From Croceimicrobium sp965656185 (GTDB lineage Bacteria; Bacteroidota; Bacteroidia; Flavobacteriales; Schleiferiaceae), in contig CBFHJH010000001.1 of the NCBI GenBank assembly GCA_965656185.1, forward strand, positions 372,001 to 436,000: a DNA stretch of 64,000 bases. The letters run 5' to 3'. Positions within the stretch are counted from its first letter, which is position 1, and every line of letters begins with the position of its first letter. Shown piece after piece: positions 31,506 through 40,800 of the stretch. The notes beneath the pieces are model-generated. The model made no database searches. It was not told the DNA's origin and worked only from the letters and a program-made list of their open reading frames with translations. The translations under genes were made by a program, and so were the position numbers.

Positions 31506-32290
31506 TGGAAGATTTTGCAATTATTAGTGCATTTAGCGAGGAAAAGCTAAAGTATTTAGGCAATAATGCGGCTATTGTTTACCGCGATGAAGTGCTTTCT
31601 AAGCAGGCCATGGCTAAGATTGCCAAAGAGTTCCAACAGCCGGCAACCACCTTTTTATTTCCGCATAAAGAAGGTCAATACCAAGTTTTCTGGTTTGCTC
31701 CCGATGGAGAAATAGATCTCTGTGGACACGGTAGCTTGGCTGCTGCCTCCTTCTTAAATAATTTACGCTCCGAGTCGAAAGCGATCTTGCATTACGAAGG
31801 TGGACACCTAAAAATTGGTCACGACGGGGAATCACATTATATCTGGATAGAACCGATTGAGGTAATCGATCATCGCAAAGCATCTTCTGGTTTAGAAGAA
31901 GCTTTAGGTGAAAAGGTCCATGACTATTTCACAACTTCCAACAAACACATCGTAGTGCTGGAATCAGAGCGTTCGGTAGCGGAAATGAAACCAGATTTCG
32001 CAGCTTTGGCCAAGCTTGATCCCTTTGGTTACGCCGTTACGGCACCTGGCGAAGAAGTCGATTTCGTTTCACGAACCCTAGTGCCAAAAGTTCAGCAATT
32101 GGAAGACCACGCCACAGGTTCCTCCCATGCCGTGCTCACTCCATTCTGGTCGGAGCGACTAATGAAAGATAAAATGAGAGCCAGACAGTTGAGTCCGCGA
32201 AAAGGAGCCTTCCATTGCGAAATGCACATGAATAAGGTGCTTTTAAAGGGAGAAACCCGTTTAGTGGCCAGCGGAAAGCACGGATTTTAG
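31505..32290 (+). CDS. PhzF-family isomerase-like protein
   Basis: The 261-residue protein matches the PhzF/YddE family: an N-terminal NNAAIVYRDEVLSKQAMAKIAKEF, QYQVFWFAPDGEIDLCGHGSLAAASFL (the conserved CGHGTLA-like motif) and LEDHATGSSHAVL in the second half. In PhzF the catalytic glutamate lies near residue 45; here the segment reads FQQPATTFLFPHKEGQYQV and a glutamate is not in the exact usual place. The family includes isomerases of dihydro-hydroxyanthranilate and unknown activities; no phenazine genes are nearby. ATG 31505 shares one base with the MFS stop. Co-transcription with an exporter is suggestive but not proof of a pathway. Confidence 0.85.
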   Translation: MEDFAIISAFSEEKLKYLGNNAAIVYRDEVLSKQAMAKIAKEFQQPATTFLFPHKEGQYQVFWFAPDGEIDLCGHGSLAAASFLNNLRSESKAILHYEGGHLKIGHDGESHYIWIEPIEVIDHRKASSGLEEALGEKVHDYFTTSNKHIVVLESERSVAEMKPDFAALAKLDPFGYAVTAPGEEVDFVSRTLVPKVQQLEDHATGSSHAVLTPFWSERLMKDKMRARQLSPRKGAFHCEMHMNKVLLKGETRLVASGKHGF

Positions 32291-32292
32291 AA

Positions 32293-32994
32293 ATGGACCT
32301 CGATTATAACCAAGGATTTAGAGGTCCCAATCTCGAGCATGCCTCTGGCGAGCCTCATGAATTGCTTAGTTTCATAAGGCAAGGCGAGCATCAGGAACAA
32401 GATTTCAAATTTAGAATCGATTCTTCGGCAAAGATCGCTCGCACCCTTTCTGCCTTTGCCAATACCGATGGCGGCAGATTGTTGATCGGTGTTAAGGATA
32501 ATGGCAAAATTACCGGCATCGATCCTGAAGAAGAATACTTTATGATAGAAGGCGCCGCAGAGGTTTACTGTGAGCCTAAGGTGAAATTTAGCTATGAACT
32601 ATTCCAGGTGGAGGAAAAGATAGTCTTGCTGGTCGATATTCCCCCATCCGCCGAAAGGCCCCATTTTGTAAAGGAAAAAGACGGTAAGAAACTGGCCTAC
32701 ATTAGGCAAAACGACGAGAACTTCGCTGCCAATAAAGTGATACTACGTTTTTTAAGGGATAAGAGTCCAGATGAAAAACGCAAGAACCTTGTAGCTTACG
32801 GTCCGGCCGAAAGGTTTCTATTCGATTACTTGAGTGAGCACCCTGAAATCTCAGTTTCGAAGTACAGCCGCTTGGCGAAGATTCCCATTTGGCGGGCCGA
32901 AAAGATCCTTGCTTCCTTTATAAAATGGGAGGTATTGAATTACCTGGCCAGTGATAAAGGCATCCGTTTTTCGCTTCGTGAGGAAGATAATTAA
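32293..32994 (+). CDS. AlbA_2 (Schlafen-like) domain protein with C-terminal winged helix
   Basis: The 233-residue protein has an AlbA_2 domain at about residues 20-150: EHQEQDFKFRIDSSAKIARTLSAFANTDGG followed by LLIGVKDNGKITGIDPEEE, the two hallmark segments, and DIPPSAERPHFV. Residues about 170-233 look like a winged helix (YLSEHPEISVSKYSRLAKI, WRAEKILASFIKWEVL). AlbA_2 proteins bind nucleic acids and are often transcriptional regulators or parts of defence genes; the domain alone is not diagnostic. It lies 2 bases after phzF, and its stop overlaps the convergent zinc-ribbon gene (shared TTAA). Function is unassigned. Confidence 0.82.
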   Translation: MDLDYNQGFRGPNLEHASGEPHELLSFIRQGEHQEQDFKFRIDSSAKIARTLSAFANTDGGRLLIGVKDNGKITGIDPEEEYFMIEGAAEVYCEPKVKFSYELFQVEEKIVLLVDIPPSAERPHFVKEKDGKKLAYIRQNDENFAANKVILRFLRDKSPDEKRKNLVAYGPAERFLFDYLSEHPEISVSKYSRLAKIPIWRAEKILASFIKWEVLNYLASDKGIRFSLREEDN

Positions 32995-33242
32995 ATGCGA
33001 AAAATATCAAGGCTCGAAAGCCCCTCATCCAAATTACCGTACCAATCGATCAGTAAACTACTGCGCCCGCAGCCACCATATTCCTCAGGACAATACACCT
33101 TTTGATGGTTGTAAGAGCAATATTCACAGCGTCCGAGATTTGAGAAGAGATCAATATCCTGTCCGCACTGCAGGCAATTCCAGTCTTTTTCTTGGCGGGC
33201 CTGCCAACCACACTGCGGGCATTTTGCTTGAAGATCGGCCAT
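32991..33242 (-). CDS. Multi-CxxC zinc-ribbon small protein
   Basis: The 83-residue protein has four cysteine pairs: CPQCGW, CLQCGQ, CEYCSY and the CPEEYGGCG segment. Two zinc ribbons in tandem are therefore likely, with an aromatic tail ending DIFRI. I do not recognise a named family. It lies convergent with the AlbA_2 protein, with TTAA acting as stop codon on both strands, and divergent from the ABC-F gene by 103 bases. It has no signal peptide or membrane segment, so a nucleic-acid or protein-binding role in the cytoplasm is most plausible. Confidence 0.7.
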   Translation of the reverse strand: MADLQAKCPQCGWQARQEKDWNCLQCGQDIDLFSNLGRCEYCSYNHQKVYCPEEYGGCGRSSLLIDWYGNLDEGLSSLDIFRI

Positions 33243-33318
33243 GCTGCAAAGAAATTAAAGGGGATTAGATAATCCTAAAACTTATGCAGCTTTAGTCTTT
33301 TAGGCTATTATTTCTGGC

Positions 33319-33326
33319 TACCTTTG
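33319..33326 (+). promoter_or_regulatory. Bacteroidota -7 promoter element upstream of ABC-F
   Basis: TACCTTTG is a perfect TAnnTTTG -7 element. Transcription would start near 33333, about 13 bases before the ATG at 33346. The -33 region (about 33297) has T-rich sequence but no clear TTG. Confidence 0.5.
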
Positions 33327-33345
33327 CCGGCTCAAAATTTAGGCT

Positions 33346-34962
33346 ATGCTAACGGTATCTAATGTTTCTCTTCAATTTGGTAAGCGCGTTCTATTTGAAG
33401 ACGTTAACTTGAAATTTCACGGCGATAGTTGCTATGGGATGATCGGTGCAAATGGTGCCGGAAAGTCTACTTTCTTGAAGATCCTTAGCGGTGAGATTAA
33501 TCCTAGTAGTGGTCAAGTTAGCCTAGAGCCAGGCAAACGTATGGCGGTATTAAAACAGGATCATGCCGTTTATAATGATTTCCAGGTATTGGATACGGTT
33601 TTGATGGGATATCAAGAGCTGTATGATCTAATGAAGGAAAAAGATGCCTTATATGCCAAGCTTGATTTTAGCGAAGAAGACGGGATTAAAGCCTCTGAGT
33701 TGGAGGATAAGTTTGCGGAGATGGATGGCTGGAACGCCGAAAGTGATGCAGCGGCCCTACTAAGTGGTTTGGGTATCGCCGAAAGCCTTCATTATGCGAA
33801 AATGAGCGAATTAGAAGGTTCTCAGAAGGTACGAGTTCTCCTAGCCCAAGCTTTATTTGGTAATCCGGATGTATTGATCCTTGATGAGCCTACCAATGAC
33901 CTTGATCTGAAAACTATCGCTTGGCTCGAAGATTTCCTTTTGAATTTCCGCAATACAGTGATCGTGGTATCGCATGACCGGCACTTCTTAGATACCGTTT
34001 GTACGAATATTGCTGATATCGATTTCAAGAAAATATCGCTTTACTCCGGGAACTACAGTTTCTGGTATGAGAGTTCGCAACTTGCTGCTCGTCAGCGTGC
34101 TGCGGCCAACAAAAAAGCCGAAGATAAGCGTAAAGAACTTCAGGAGTTTATTCAGCGATTTAGCGCTAATGCCTCTAAATCACGTCAGGCAACTAGTCGT
34201 AAAAAGCTTTTGGATAAGATCAACTTGGAAAACATGCCGGCTTCCAGTCGTCGCTATCCAGCAATTATCTTTAACCAAAGTCGAGAGGCAGGAGACCAGA
34301 TCTTAGAAGTTGAAAACCTCACCGCCTTTGCGGAAGACGGTACTCAGTTATTTAAAGATTTGAGCTTTAAAGTAAACCGAGGCGATAAAATAGCGGTGAT
34401 CAGCGATAATAGTCTGGCCATTACCGCTTTGTTCGATATCATCAATGGCGATCGTAAAGCCGATAACGGTGAATACCAGTACGGACAGACCATAAGTACC
34501 TCCTATCTACCTACCGAACATCAAGAATTTTTCGACACTGACGATAATTTGATCGATTGGCTGCGTCAATACTCTGATAATAAAGATGAAGTGTACGTGC
34601 GCGGATTCTTGGGTAAAATGCTTTTTACCGGTGAAGAGGTATTGAAATCTGCCCGGGTACTCTCTGGAGGCGAGAAAATGCGTTGTTTGATGTCTAGAAT
34701 GATGCTGTCGGAGGCGAACTTCCTCACTTTAGATGAGCCCACCAATCATTTAGACCTCGAATCTATACAGGCTCTAAACAATAGCCTGCAAGAATATAAA
34801 GGCACCATCCTATTTACCAGTCATGACCACACCTTTACCCAAACCATCGCCAATAGGGTAATCGAGATCTTCCCGAGTGGTCATCTGGATAAACTGATGG
34901 AATACGACGATTATATTAGCGACGATAAGATTCAGCAACAGCGCGAAGCTTTAAGGGCTTAA
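33346..34962 (+). CDS. ABC-F ATPase with degenerate second P-loop
   Basis: ABC-F proteins are soluble ribosome-associated ATPases that rescue or regulate translation. The 538-residue protein has ABC1 with GANGAGKST, VLILDEPTNDLDLKTI and VSHDRHFLDTV, then the ABC-F linker (charged, with SANASKSRQATSRKKLLDKI). ABC2 has VLSGGEKMRCLMSRMML and TLDEPTNHLDLESI. The expected Walker A of ABC2 reads ISDNSLAITALF, with no GKS/T lysine. This degenerate P-loop, together with the length, points to the YkpA/YbiT-like subgroup. The gene has a clear -7 promoter element. Its stop shares TTAA with the convergent alkane hydroxylase gene. Confidence 0.93.
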   Translation: MLTVSNVSLQFGKRVLFEDVNLKFHGDSCYGMIGANGAGKSTFLKILSGEINPSSGQVSLEPGKRMAVLKQDHAVYNDFQVLDTVLMGYQELYDLMKEKDALYAKLDFSEEDGIKASELEDKFAEMDGWNAESDAAALLSGLGIAESLHYAKMSELEGSQKVRVLLAQALFGNPDVLILDEPTNDLDLKTIAWLEDFLLNFRNTVIVVSHDRHFLDTVCTNIADIDFKKISLYSGNYSFWYESSQLAARQRAAANKKAEDKRKELQEFIQRFSANASKSRQATSRKKLLDKINLENMPASSRRYPAIIFNQSREAGDQILEVENLTAFAEDGTQLFKDLSFKVNRGDKIAVISDNSLAITALFDIINGDRKADNGEYQYGQTISTSYLPTEHQEFFDTDDNLIDWLRQYSDNKDEVYVRGFLGKMLFTGEEVLKSARVLSGGEKMRCLMSRMMLSEANFLTLDEPTNHLDLESIQALNNSLQEYKGTILFTSHDHTFTQTIANRVIEIFPSGHLDKLMEYDDYISDDKIQQQREALRA

Positions 34963-35996
34963 ATCAGATTCTTAACTCTTCGGTTCATTACGAAGAACCA
35001 CAAGGGAGGCAAAGTGCTTAAAAGCATCATGCCCGGATATCCCGTTGGCAACTGGGGACTTTCATCATGGTGCTCAAGGATCTGATATTTGCGGTGGGGA
35101 TGAGCGTGATGATCGCTATGCCGACTCAATTCAAAAAGCAATAAGCGGCCTATGAGGTGATCGCTATTCCAGCTATGACTGGGATTTGCGTTTTCATATC
35201 GGTTTTCTGAAACTTTAGCTCGACTCAAGCCATAATGCTCTATGTAGTTAACAGTTTCTAATAAAATCATTCCAAAAACGGCAGCGGCCATAAAACATGC
35301 GAGGGCAAAGCCGCCAAAAAATAGATAGATCAAGACCAATAGACTTAGTTGCAATAAATGGATCCGCAATAATTCATTGTGCTTCGACCAAAAGCCTTTT
35401 TTCTTAGCTTTTAAGAGTTGTTTTTGAATCTTCCATGCGTGGTGATACGAACCAATAATACTGCGGAACCAAAATAGGTAAAGGCTTTCATTATAGCGCG
35501 CCGATGCGGGGTCCTCGGGAGTGCCTACATTCCGGTGGTGCCCGTAATTGTGTTCGATAAAGAAGTGTCCGTATAAGCTGCTGCCCAATAGAAGTTTAGC
35601 TAAGTTTTGTTCTAGCTTGGATCTTCGGTGTCCTAATTCGTGTCCAACATTAATACCAATAACTCCACTCATTAAGCCCATCCCTGTAATGCGACCCCAA
35701 AGGCTTTGTGTTGAATCCACTTCTGGTAGTATGCTAAGAAAATAGCCTAGTACTGCGTATTGCACCAAGACTGTTCCGTATAACAACCAATCATAGATAG
35801 GGTCTTCTTTTATAACTTCTTGCCTTAGTTGTGATAAGTTAGAAGGATCTGCTTGGAACAGAAGTTCCAGAACCGGGACGAATAGAAAAGCATAAAATAG
35901 TGGCAGATATGCCCCTAAACCTTCCAGCTCAAAGGAAAGAACCACAACCAAAGGGACACTATAAGCCATTAAATATTTTAAAAAGCGCCAATTCAC
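34959..35996 (-). CDS. alkB: AlkB-type alkane 1-monooxygenase
   Basis: AlkB is an integral inner-membrane diiron enzyme that hydroxylates terminal carbons of n-alkanes, using electrons from rubredoxin. The 345-residue protein has about six transmembrane segments and the AlkB histidine motifs: NVGHELGHRR, EHNYGHHRNVGTPEDPASAR, NYIEHYGL and LSRHSDHHAHP. The last two are specific for AlkB rather than general fatty acid desaturases. The start is GTG 35996 (MNWRFLKYLMAY) or ATG 35969. No rubredoxin gene is visible in this window. Its neighbours are ABC-F and a family-2 glycosyltransferase, 15 bases upstream. True alkane or related alkyl substrates are likely; the chain length is unknown. Confidence 0.92.
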   Translation of the reverse strand: MNWRFLKYLMAYSVPLVVVLSFELEGLGAYLPLFYAFLFVPVLELLFQADPSNLSQLRQEVIKEDPIYDWLLYGTVLVQYAVLGYFLSILPEVDSTQSLWGRITGMGLMSGVIGINVGHELGHRRSKLEQNLAKLLLGSSLYGHFFIEHNYGHHRNVGTPEDPASARYNESLYLFWFRSIIGSYHHAWKIQKQLLKAKKKGFWSKHNELLRIHLLQLSLLVLIYLFFGGFALACFMAAAVFGMILLETVNYIEHYGLSRAKVSENRYENANPSHSWNSDHLIGRLLLFELSRHSDHHAHPHRKYQILEHHDESPQLPTGYPGMMLLSTLPPLWFFVMNRRVKNLI

Positions 35997-36011
35997 TCCT
36001 CTAAAGTAAAC

Positions 36012-37223
36012 TTAATCCCCATTTCGGTCAAGTGCTCTGAAATGCAGCAATAAGTCTTCTTTACTTAAATTTAATTCCCATAAAGCTTTAGCCGCATCTG
36101 TTATTCTTTCATCGGGGTAAATCGATTGAAGATCATGTACCATACGCAGGACCTTAAAGCCATCCCACCAGGTCCAAAAATTAGACTTAAAACTTAATGG
36201 GCTCGAGCGCTTTATTAAGGCATCAAAACTGCTAGAATACTTGGGATGGTTACTGAGAAACCCTGAGAATATTTCATTTTCCATTAAGCCCTGATGACCT
36301 AAATTAACACTTTCATTTATACTATTTAAAGCTTTAAAAATAAGGTGATTGTAGGATTCAGAATAGTTTTTCTCGCCTTGTTCTATTTCGTACATCGCCC
36401 GACCGGTACCAAATGGAACCCGTTGAGATATTCGGGCTTGTGGGTATACCGTGCAATCCTTAACGCTTTCAAAGCTTCCTTGCGGCATTAATTTGTGTAG
36501 AAAGTAGAAGTCCTCACCCGCCTTTCGGCGATTCATTCCGCCAATTTTTGCATAAATACTGGCTCGAGCGGCCATGCTGCTTCCGACGGTATAATAATGC
36601 CAAGGATACTTAGCCCATTTTAAAGCCCTTCGGTAATAGCGCAGCCATAGCTCATAATCGATGATCCCCTGCCTTTCCGAAACGGTCAAACCAGTTAAAG
36701 GATGCTCAAAATAGAGATCGTAACCCTTAACACGCCTAGCAGCCATTTTTAAATTAGTTTCTAAATAGTTTTGAGACACCTTACAATCCCCGTCTAGGCA
36801 AAGTATTATTCCATCGTATCCTATCTCGGCGAAAGCCTCCAAGGCCATATCCATGCCTATTTTACGGGCTGTCCCCACTCCTGCTTCTTTCGGCTTCAGG
36901 CCTAAGCAGCTTTCTACTATCAATCTTAGTCCATTGCTGAGTTTTTTAGATTTTAATTGCTCGGCTTGCGCCTGATGGAAGCTCCTATTTGTATCCGCTT
37001 CAGCCTGATTGATAAGCCAAATAACACTAACCGAGTTGGGATCCTTTAAGTCACAACTTTCTAGGCTATCAAGCAAGTAAGCAGGCTCTTCTTGGTAGGC
37101 AGGCACAACAATGACCATTTTACAATTTGGATGTAAAACCCACTTTCGAGGGTAGCGTTCGCGATAATTAAGGTAACGCTGGAAGTAGTTTTCACTTAGG
37201 GCTAATAATTGTGCTTCTTTCAC
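36012..37223 (-). CDS. Glycosyltransferase family 2 protein
   Basis: The 403-residue protein has a GT-A fold with MVIVVPAYQEEPAYLLDSLESC at about residue 33, an acidic DLICLDGDCKVSQNYL-type motif (GIILCLDGDCKVS, the metal-binding DxD-like site) and MNRRKAGEDFYFLHKL, the later ED motif. An N-terminal extension of about 30 residues precedes the fold; no transmembrane segment is evident, so it is probably cytoplasmic or peripheral. The start is most likely GTG 37223, because the next methionine falls at the first strand of the fold. It lies 15 bases before alkB on the same strand, and 62 bases from the divergent miaE start. The acceptor is unknown. Confidence 0.82.
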   Translation of the reverse strand: MKEAQLLALSENYFQRYLNYRERYPRKWVLHPNCKMVIVVPAYQEEPAYLLDSLESCDLKDPNSVSVIWLINQAEADTNRSFHQAQAEQLKSKKLSNGLRLIVESCLGLKPKEAGVGTARKIGMDMALEAFAEIGYDGIILCLDGDCKVSQNYLETNLKMAARRVKGYDLYFEHPLTGLTVSERQGIIDYELWLRYYRRALKWAKYPWHYYTVGSSMAARASIYAKIGGMNRRKAGEDFYFLHKLMPQGSFESVKDCTVYPQARISQRVPFGTGRAMYEIEQGEKNYSESYNHLIFKALNSINESVNLGHQGLMENEIFSGFLSNHPKYSSSFDALIKRSSPLSFKSNFWTWWDGFKVLRMVHDLQSIYPDERITDAAKALWELNLSKEDLLLHFRALDRNGD

Positions 37224-37242
37224 TCTGGCAATTTAAGGGGCA

Positions 37243-37271
37243 TTGTTCATAGCTCCTAATTTCTATTTTTG
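37243..37271 (+). promoter_or_regulatory. Promoter for miaE and the sortilin-like gene
   Basis: TTG (37243-37245), an 18-base spacer and TATTTTTG (37264-37271), a perfect TAnnTTTG. The last G is the first base of a GTG that a longer miaE reading would use, so translation must begin later, at ATG 37286. Confidence 0.65.
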
Positions 37272-37285
37272 TGGGAAAGCCAGTT

Positions 37286-37873
37286 ATGGACAGTAGTCAA
37301 CTCACTCTCAAAGCACTTTCATCGCAAATCTGGATCGATGCCGTTCTAAACGATTTTGATCACTTTTTAAAAGATCATGCCGATGCGGAGCGAAAAGCCA
37401 GTGGTATGGCAATGAGCTTTGTGGCAAAATACCCCGATCGAACCGAGATCATTCAAGATTTGATCCACACCGGAATTGAGGAACTGGAGCACTTTAGACT
37501 GGTTTATAAGATAATGCAGGAACGTGGTTTGCGCCTAAATCATAGTATTGCCGAGGATAAATATGTAAAACGCTTGCTTAAGGCGATGGACAATACCATC
37601 GAAACTCGATTTAGAGATCGACTTATCATTGCCTCTATTATCGAAAACCGAGGCTTTGAGCGCTTTAAAATGGTAAGTGACCACGTCCAAGATCAGAAAT
37701 TGGCAAAGTTTTACCGGATGATCTACGAGAGCGAAGCTAAACACGGCAATATATTCGTAGACATGGCATTGAACTATTTTCCTGCAGAAGAGGTTTTTAA
37801 CCGTTGGGAGGAACTTGCTGCGGTTGAAGCCGATATATTGAACTCCCTCCCTATTAGACCCACCTTACATTAA
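37286..37873 (+). CDS. miaE: tRNA 2-methylthio-N6-isopentenyladenosine(37) hydroxylase (MiaE-like)
   Basis: MiaE is a soluble ferritin-like diiron oxygenase that hydroxylates the isopentenyl group of ms2i6A37 in tRNA. The 195-residue protein has the four-helix pattern with metal-ligand motifs HADAERKASGMAMSFVAKYP (E...), GIEELEHFRLVYKIM (ExxH) and ESEAKHGNIFVDMAL (ExxxH). ASIIENRGFERF supplies another glutamate. The N-terminal region SSQIWIDAVLNDFDHFLKDHA resembles the family. The start ATG 37286 follows a perfect -7 element. The 1037-residue propeller gene begins 3 bases after its stop, an odd operon partner. Family assignment is fairly secure; the tRNA substrate is by homology. Confidence 0.85.
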   Translation: MDSSQLTLKALSSQIWIDAVLNDFDHFLKDHADAERKASGMAMSFVAKYPDRTEIIQDLIHTGIEELEHFRLVYKIMQERGLRLNHSIAEDKYVKRLLKAMDNTIETRFRDRLIIASIIENRGFERFKMVSDHVQDQKLAKFYRMIYESEAKHGNIFVDMALNYFPAEEVFNRWEELAAVEADILNSLPIRPTLH

Positions 37874-37876
37874 ATT

Positions 37877-40800
37877 ATGAAGAAATTTTACACCCTTCTA
37901 TTAAGCTTGGCTTGTTCAAGTATTGCCTTTTCGCAAGACAGTATTCCCGCGAAAGACCTTAGAGACCTAGAGTTTAGAAATATTGGCCCAGCCGGAATGA
38001 GTGGTAGGATCACTGCCATCCAAGTAGATCCACGCGATAAAAATAGCATCTATGCAGGATCTGCTTCTGGTGGTCTATGGCATAGTGGCAATGGTGGTAC
38101 CTCCTGGCAGTGTTTATTTAACAATGAAAGGGTTAGCTCCATTGGAGCAATTGCCCTCGACCCTAATAACCCTGATATTATATGGGCCGGTACCGGTGAA
38201 GGAAACCCTCGAAATTCGAATACAGGTGGAGCAGGGATTTACCTGAGTCGGAACGGCGGAAAGTCATGGACCCTTATGGGGCTTGAAGAAACGAGACATA
38301 TACACCGCATCATCGTTCATCCCTATAATCCCGAAGTGATTTATGTAGCTTCTATCGGCAATCCATGGGCAGACTCAGAGCACCGGGGTGTTTACCGTTC
38401 CATTGATGGCGGGAAGTCTTGGCAAAAGATTTTATACCGCAACGCCCGAACTGGCGCCGCAGAAATGGTAATGGACCCGCATAATCCGGAAAAGCTCATC
38501 GTAAATATGTGGGAACACCATCGAGACCCTTGGTTCTTCAAATCTGGAGGAGCCGGAAGTGGCTTGTTCATTAGCTACGATGGTGGCGATTCTTGGCAGG
38601 AAAAGACCAAAAAACACGGATTACCTAAAGGAGAGCTAGGAAGAATGGGATTGGCTATAGCTCCATCCCAACCTTCAAGGGTTTATGCTTTGGTGGAAAA
38701 GAAAGGTAAAAATGCCCTTTACCGCAGTGATAATGGCGGGGAGAATTGGGCAATGATCTCACAAGAAGATAATATAGGGAATCGACCATTTTACTATTCT
38801 GAAATCTATGTAGACCCGCAAAACGAAAACCGAGTATACAGTATTTGGTCGGTTGTGAGTCGCTCGGAAGATGGCGGAAAGCATTGGGAAGTTATTGCCC
38901 CCTATAGCTACATACATCCCGACCACCATGCCTTTTTCATCCATCCGGAAGACCCTAATTACATTATCAACGGTAATGATGGAGGGATGAATATTAGTCG
39001 CGACCGCGGTAGGACTTGGCGATTTGTAAATAATTTACCCCTCGCCCAATTTTATCATATCAATTACGATATGGCTCTACCTTACAACGTTTATGGAGGA
39101 ATGCAGGACAATGGCTCCTGGAAGGGACCCGCTTATGTTTGGAAGGCAGATGGCATCCGTAATGATTACTGGGAGGAGCTTTACTTCGGTGATGGCTTTG
39201 ATGTCGTGCCAGACCCCAAAGATCCCGATTACGCATATGCCCAAAGCCAAGAGGGTTATGTAGGAAGGGTACATACCCCTAGTGGTTACACGGAAATGAT
39301 TCGCCCAGTTCATCCTGAAGCCGAAGAACTGCGCTTCAATTGGAATGCTCCGATCGCCATTGATCCTTTCGATCAAGAAAGCCTGTACTTTGGTGCACAG
39401 TATGTTTTTCGGTCTACAGATAAAGGCAAATCGTGGAAAGTGATTTCTCCTGATCTTACTACTAACGATAGCACCAAGCAAAATTATGGCGAAAGTGGCG
39501 GCCTAACTTATGATGTTACCGGCGCTGAGAACTATACTACTTTACTATGCATCGAACCTTCTAGTGTAGAGGAAGGCTTGATTTGGGCCAGCAGTGACGA
39601 TGGTAAACTCCATTTAAGCAAAGATGCCGGAGAAAACTGGACCGATCTATCTTCAAAATTAAAAGGAATGCCCGAAGGAAGTTGGATCCCTCAAGTGGTC
39701 CATAGTAAATTCGAAAATGGAGCAGCCTTCGTGGTAGCCAATGACTACCGCCGCGGAAATGAAAAAGCAATGCTCTTCTACACCGATAATTACGGTAAGA
39801 GTTTCAAAAATATTGGCGCCAATTTACCGGCTTACCTTATTAGTGTGGCCCAAGATTTAAAAGATCCCCAATTATTATTCGCAGGCACACAGCGCGGCCT
39901 ATACTTTAGTTGGGATATGGGCGAGCATTGGCAAAAATGGACGAAAGATTTGCCCACCACCTTAATATCTGATATCAAGATTCATCCGCGTGAAGATGAT
40001 TTAATACTCGGTACCTTCGGTCGCTCCGCTTTCATCTTAGATGGATTAGAAGTATTAAGAGAGCGGATTCAAGAAGAACGCGGTGCCAATGAGCCCAAAT
40101 TGGCTTTATATTTTGAACAAGATCCTTATCGTGCAGCCTATAAACGAGCCGACGGTTCACGTTTCCCGGCGGATGGAACTTTTAAAGGAGAAAACCGCTC
40201 TAGTGGCTTATTAGCATATGTTTATTACAACTTCGAAGCTCAAGATTCGGTGAAGGCTAAGAAAATGAAGTTTGAGATTTACGCACAGAACGGAGAAGAG
40301 GCTTTGCGTACTTTCTATCGCGATGTACCCAAAGAAAAGGGCTTACACCGTTATCGGATCCGCCTAAATCACAAGGGCTATGGATTTCCTTCGAAGAATG
40401 GGAAATTGAATGACACTAATGAACGTGCACCTTTGGACTTAGTGACAGGTGATTATATTCTCAAACTTAGCCTTGAGGATGAGAAGCTATCCCGAGCCTT
40501 TAGCTATCATCCCGATCCTAGAATATCGGTTGAGAAAAAGGCTGAAGTAGCCAACTTCGAGTTTATGCAGGAATTCGACGCGAGTCTTGCCCCATTGCAT
40601 AAAGCCACCGATTATCTAAAACGAAATAAGCAAACCATTGAATTGGCAATGCAGGTGGCTAAGATCTATTTGGACGAAGATGCGAACAAAGCCTTTAATG
40701 ATTCCCTTAAGGAGATAGAGAAAGAAATAAAAGCATTGGAAGAATTGGTATACGGCAAAGAAGTTGACGGTTATTATGATCAGCCAGAAACGCTGCAATC

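Noticed and set aside
32293..33242. AlbA_2 protein plus zinc-ribbon gene as an antiphage defence pair
   Set aside because: No nuclease, toxin or mobile-element marker is nearby, the two genes are convergent rather than co-transcribed, and the surroundings are core genome.
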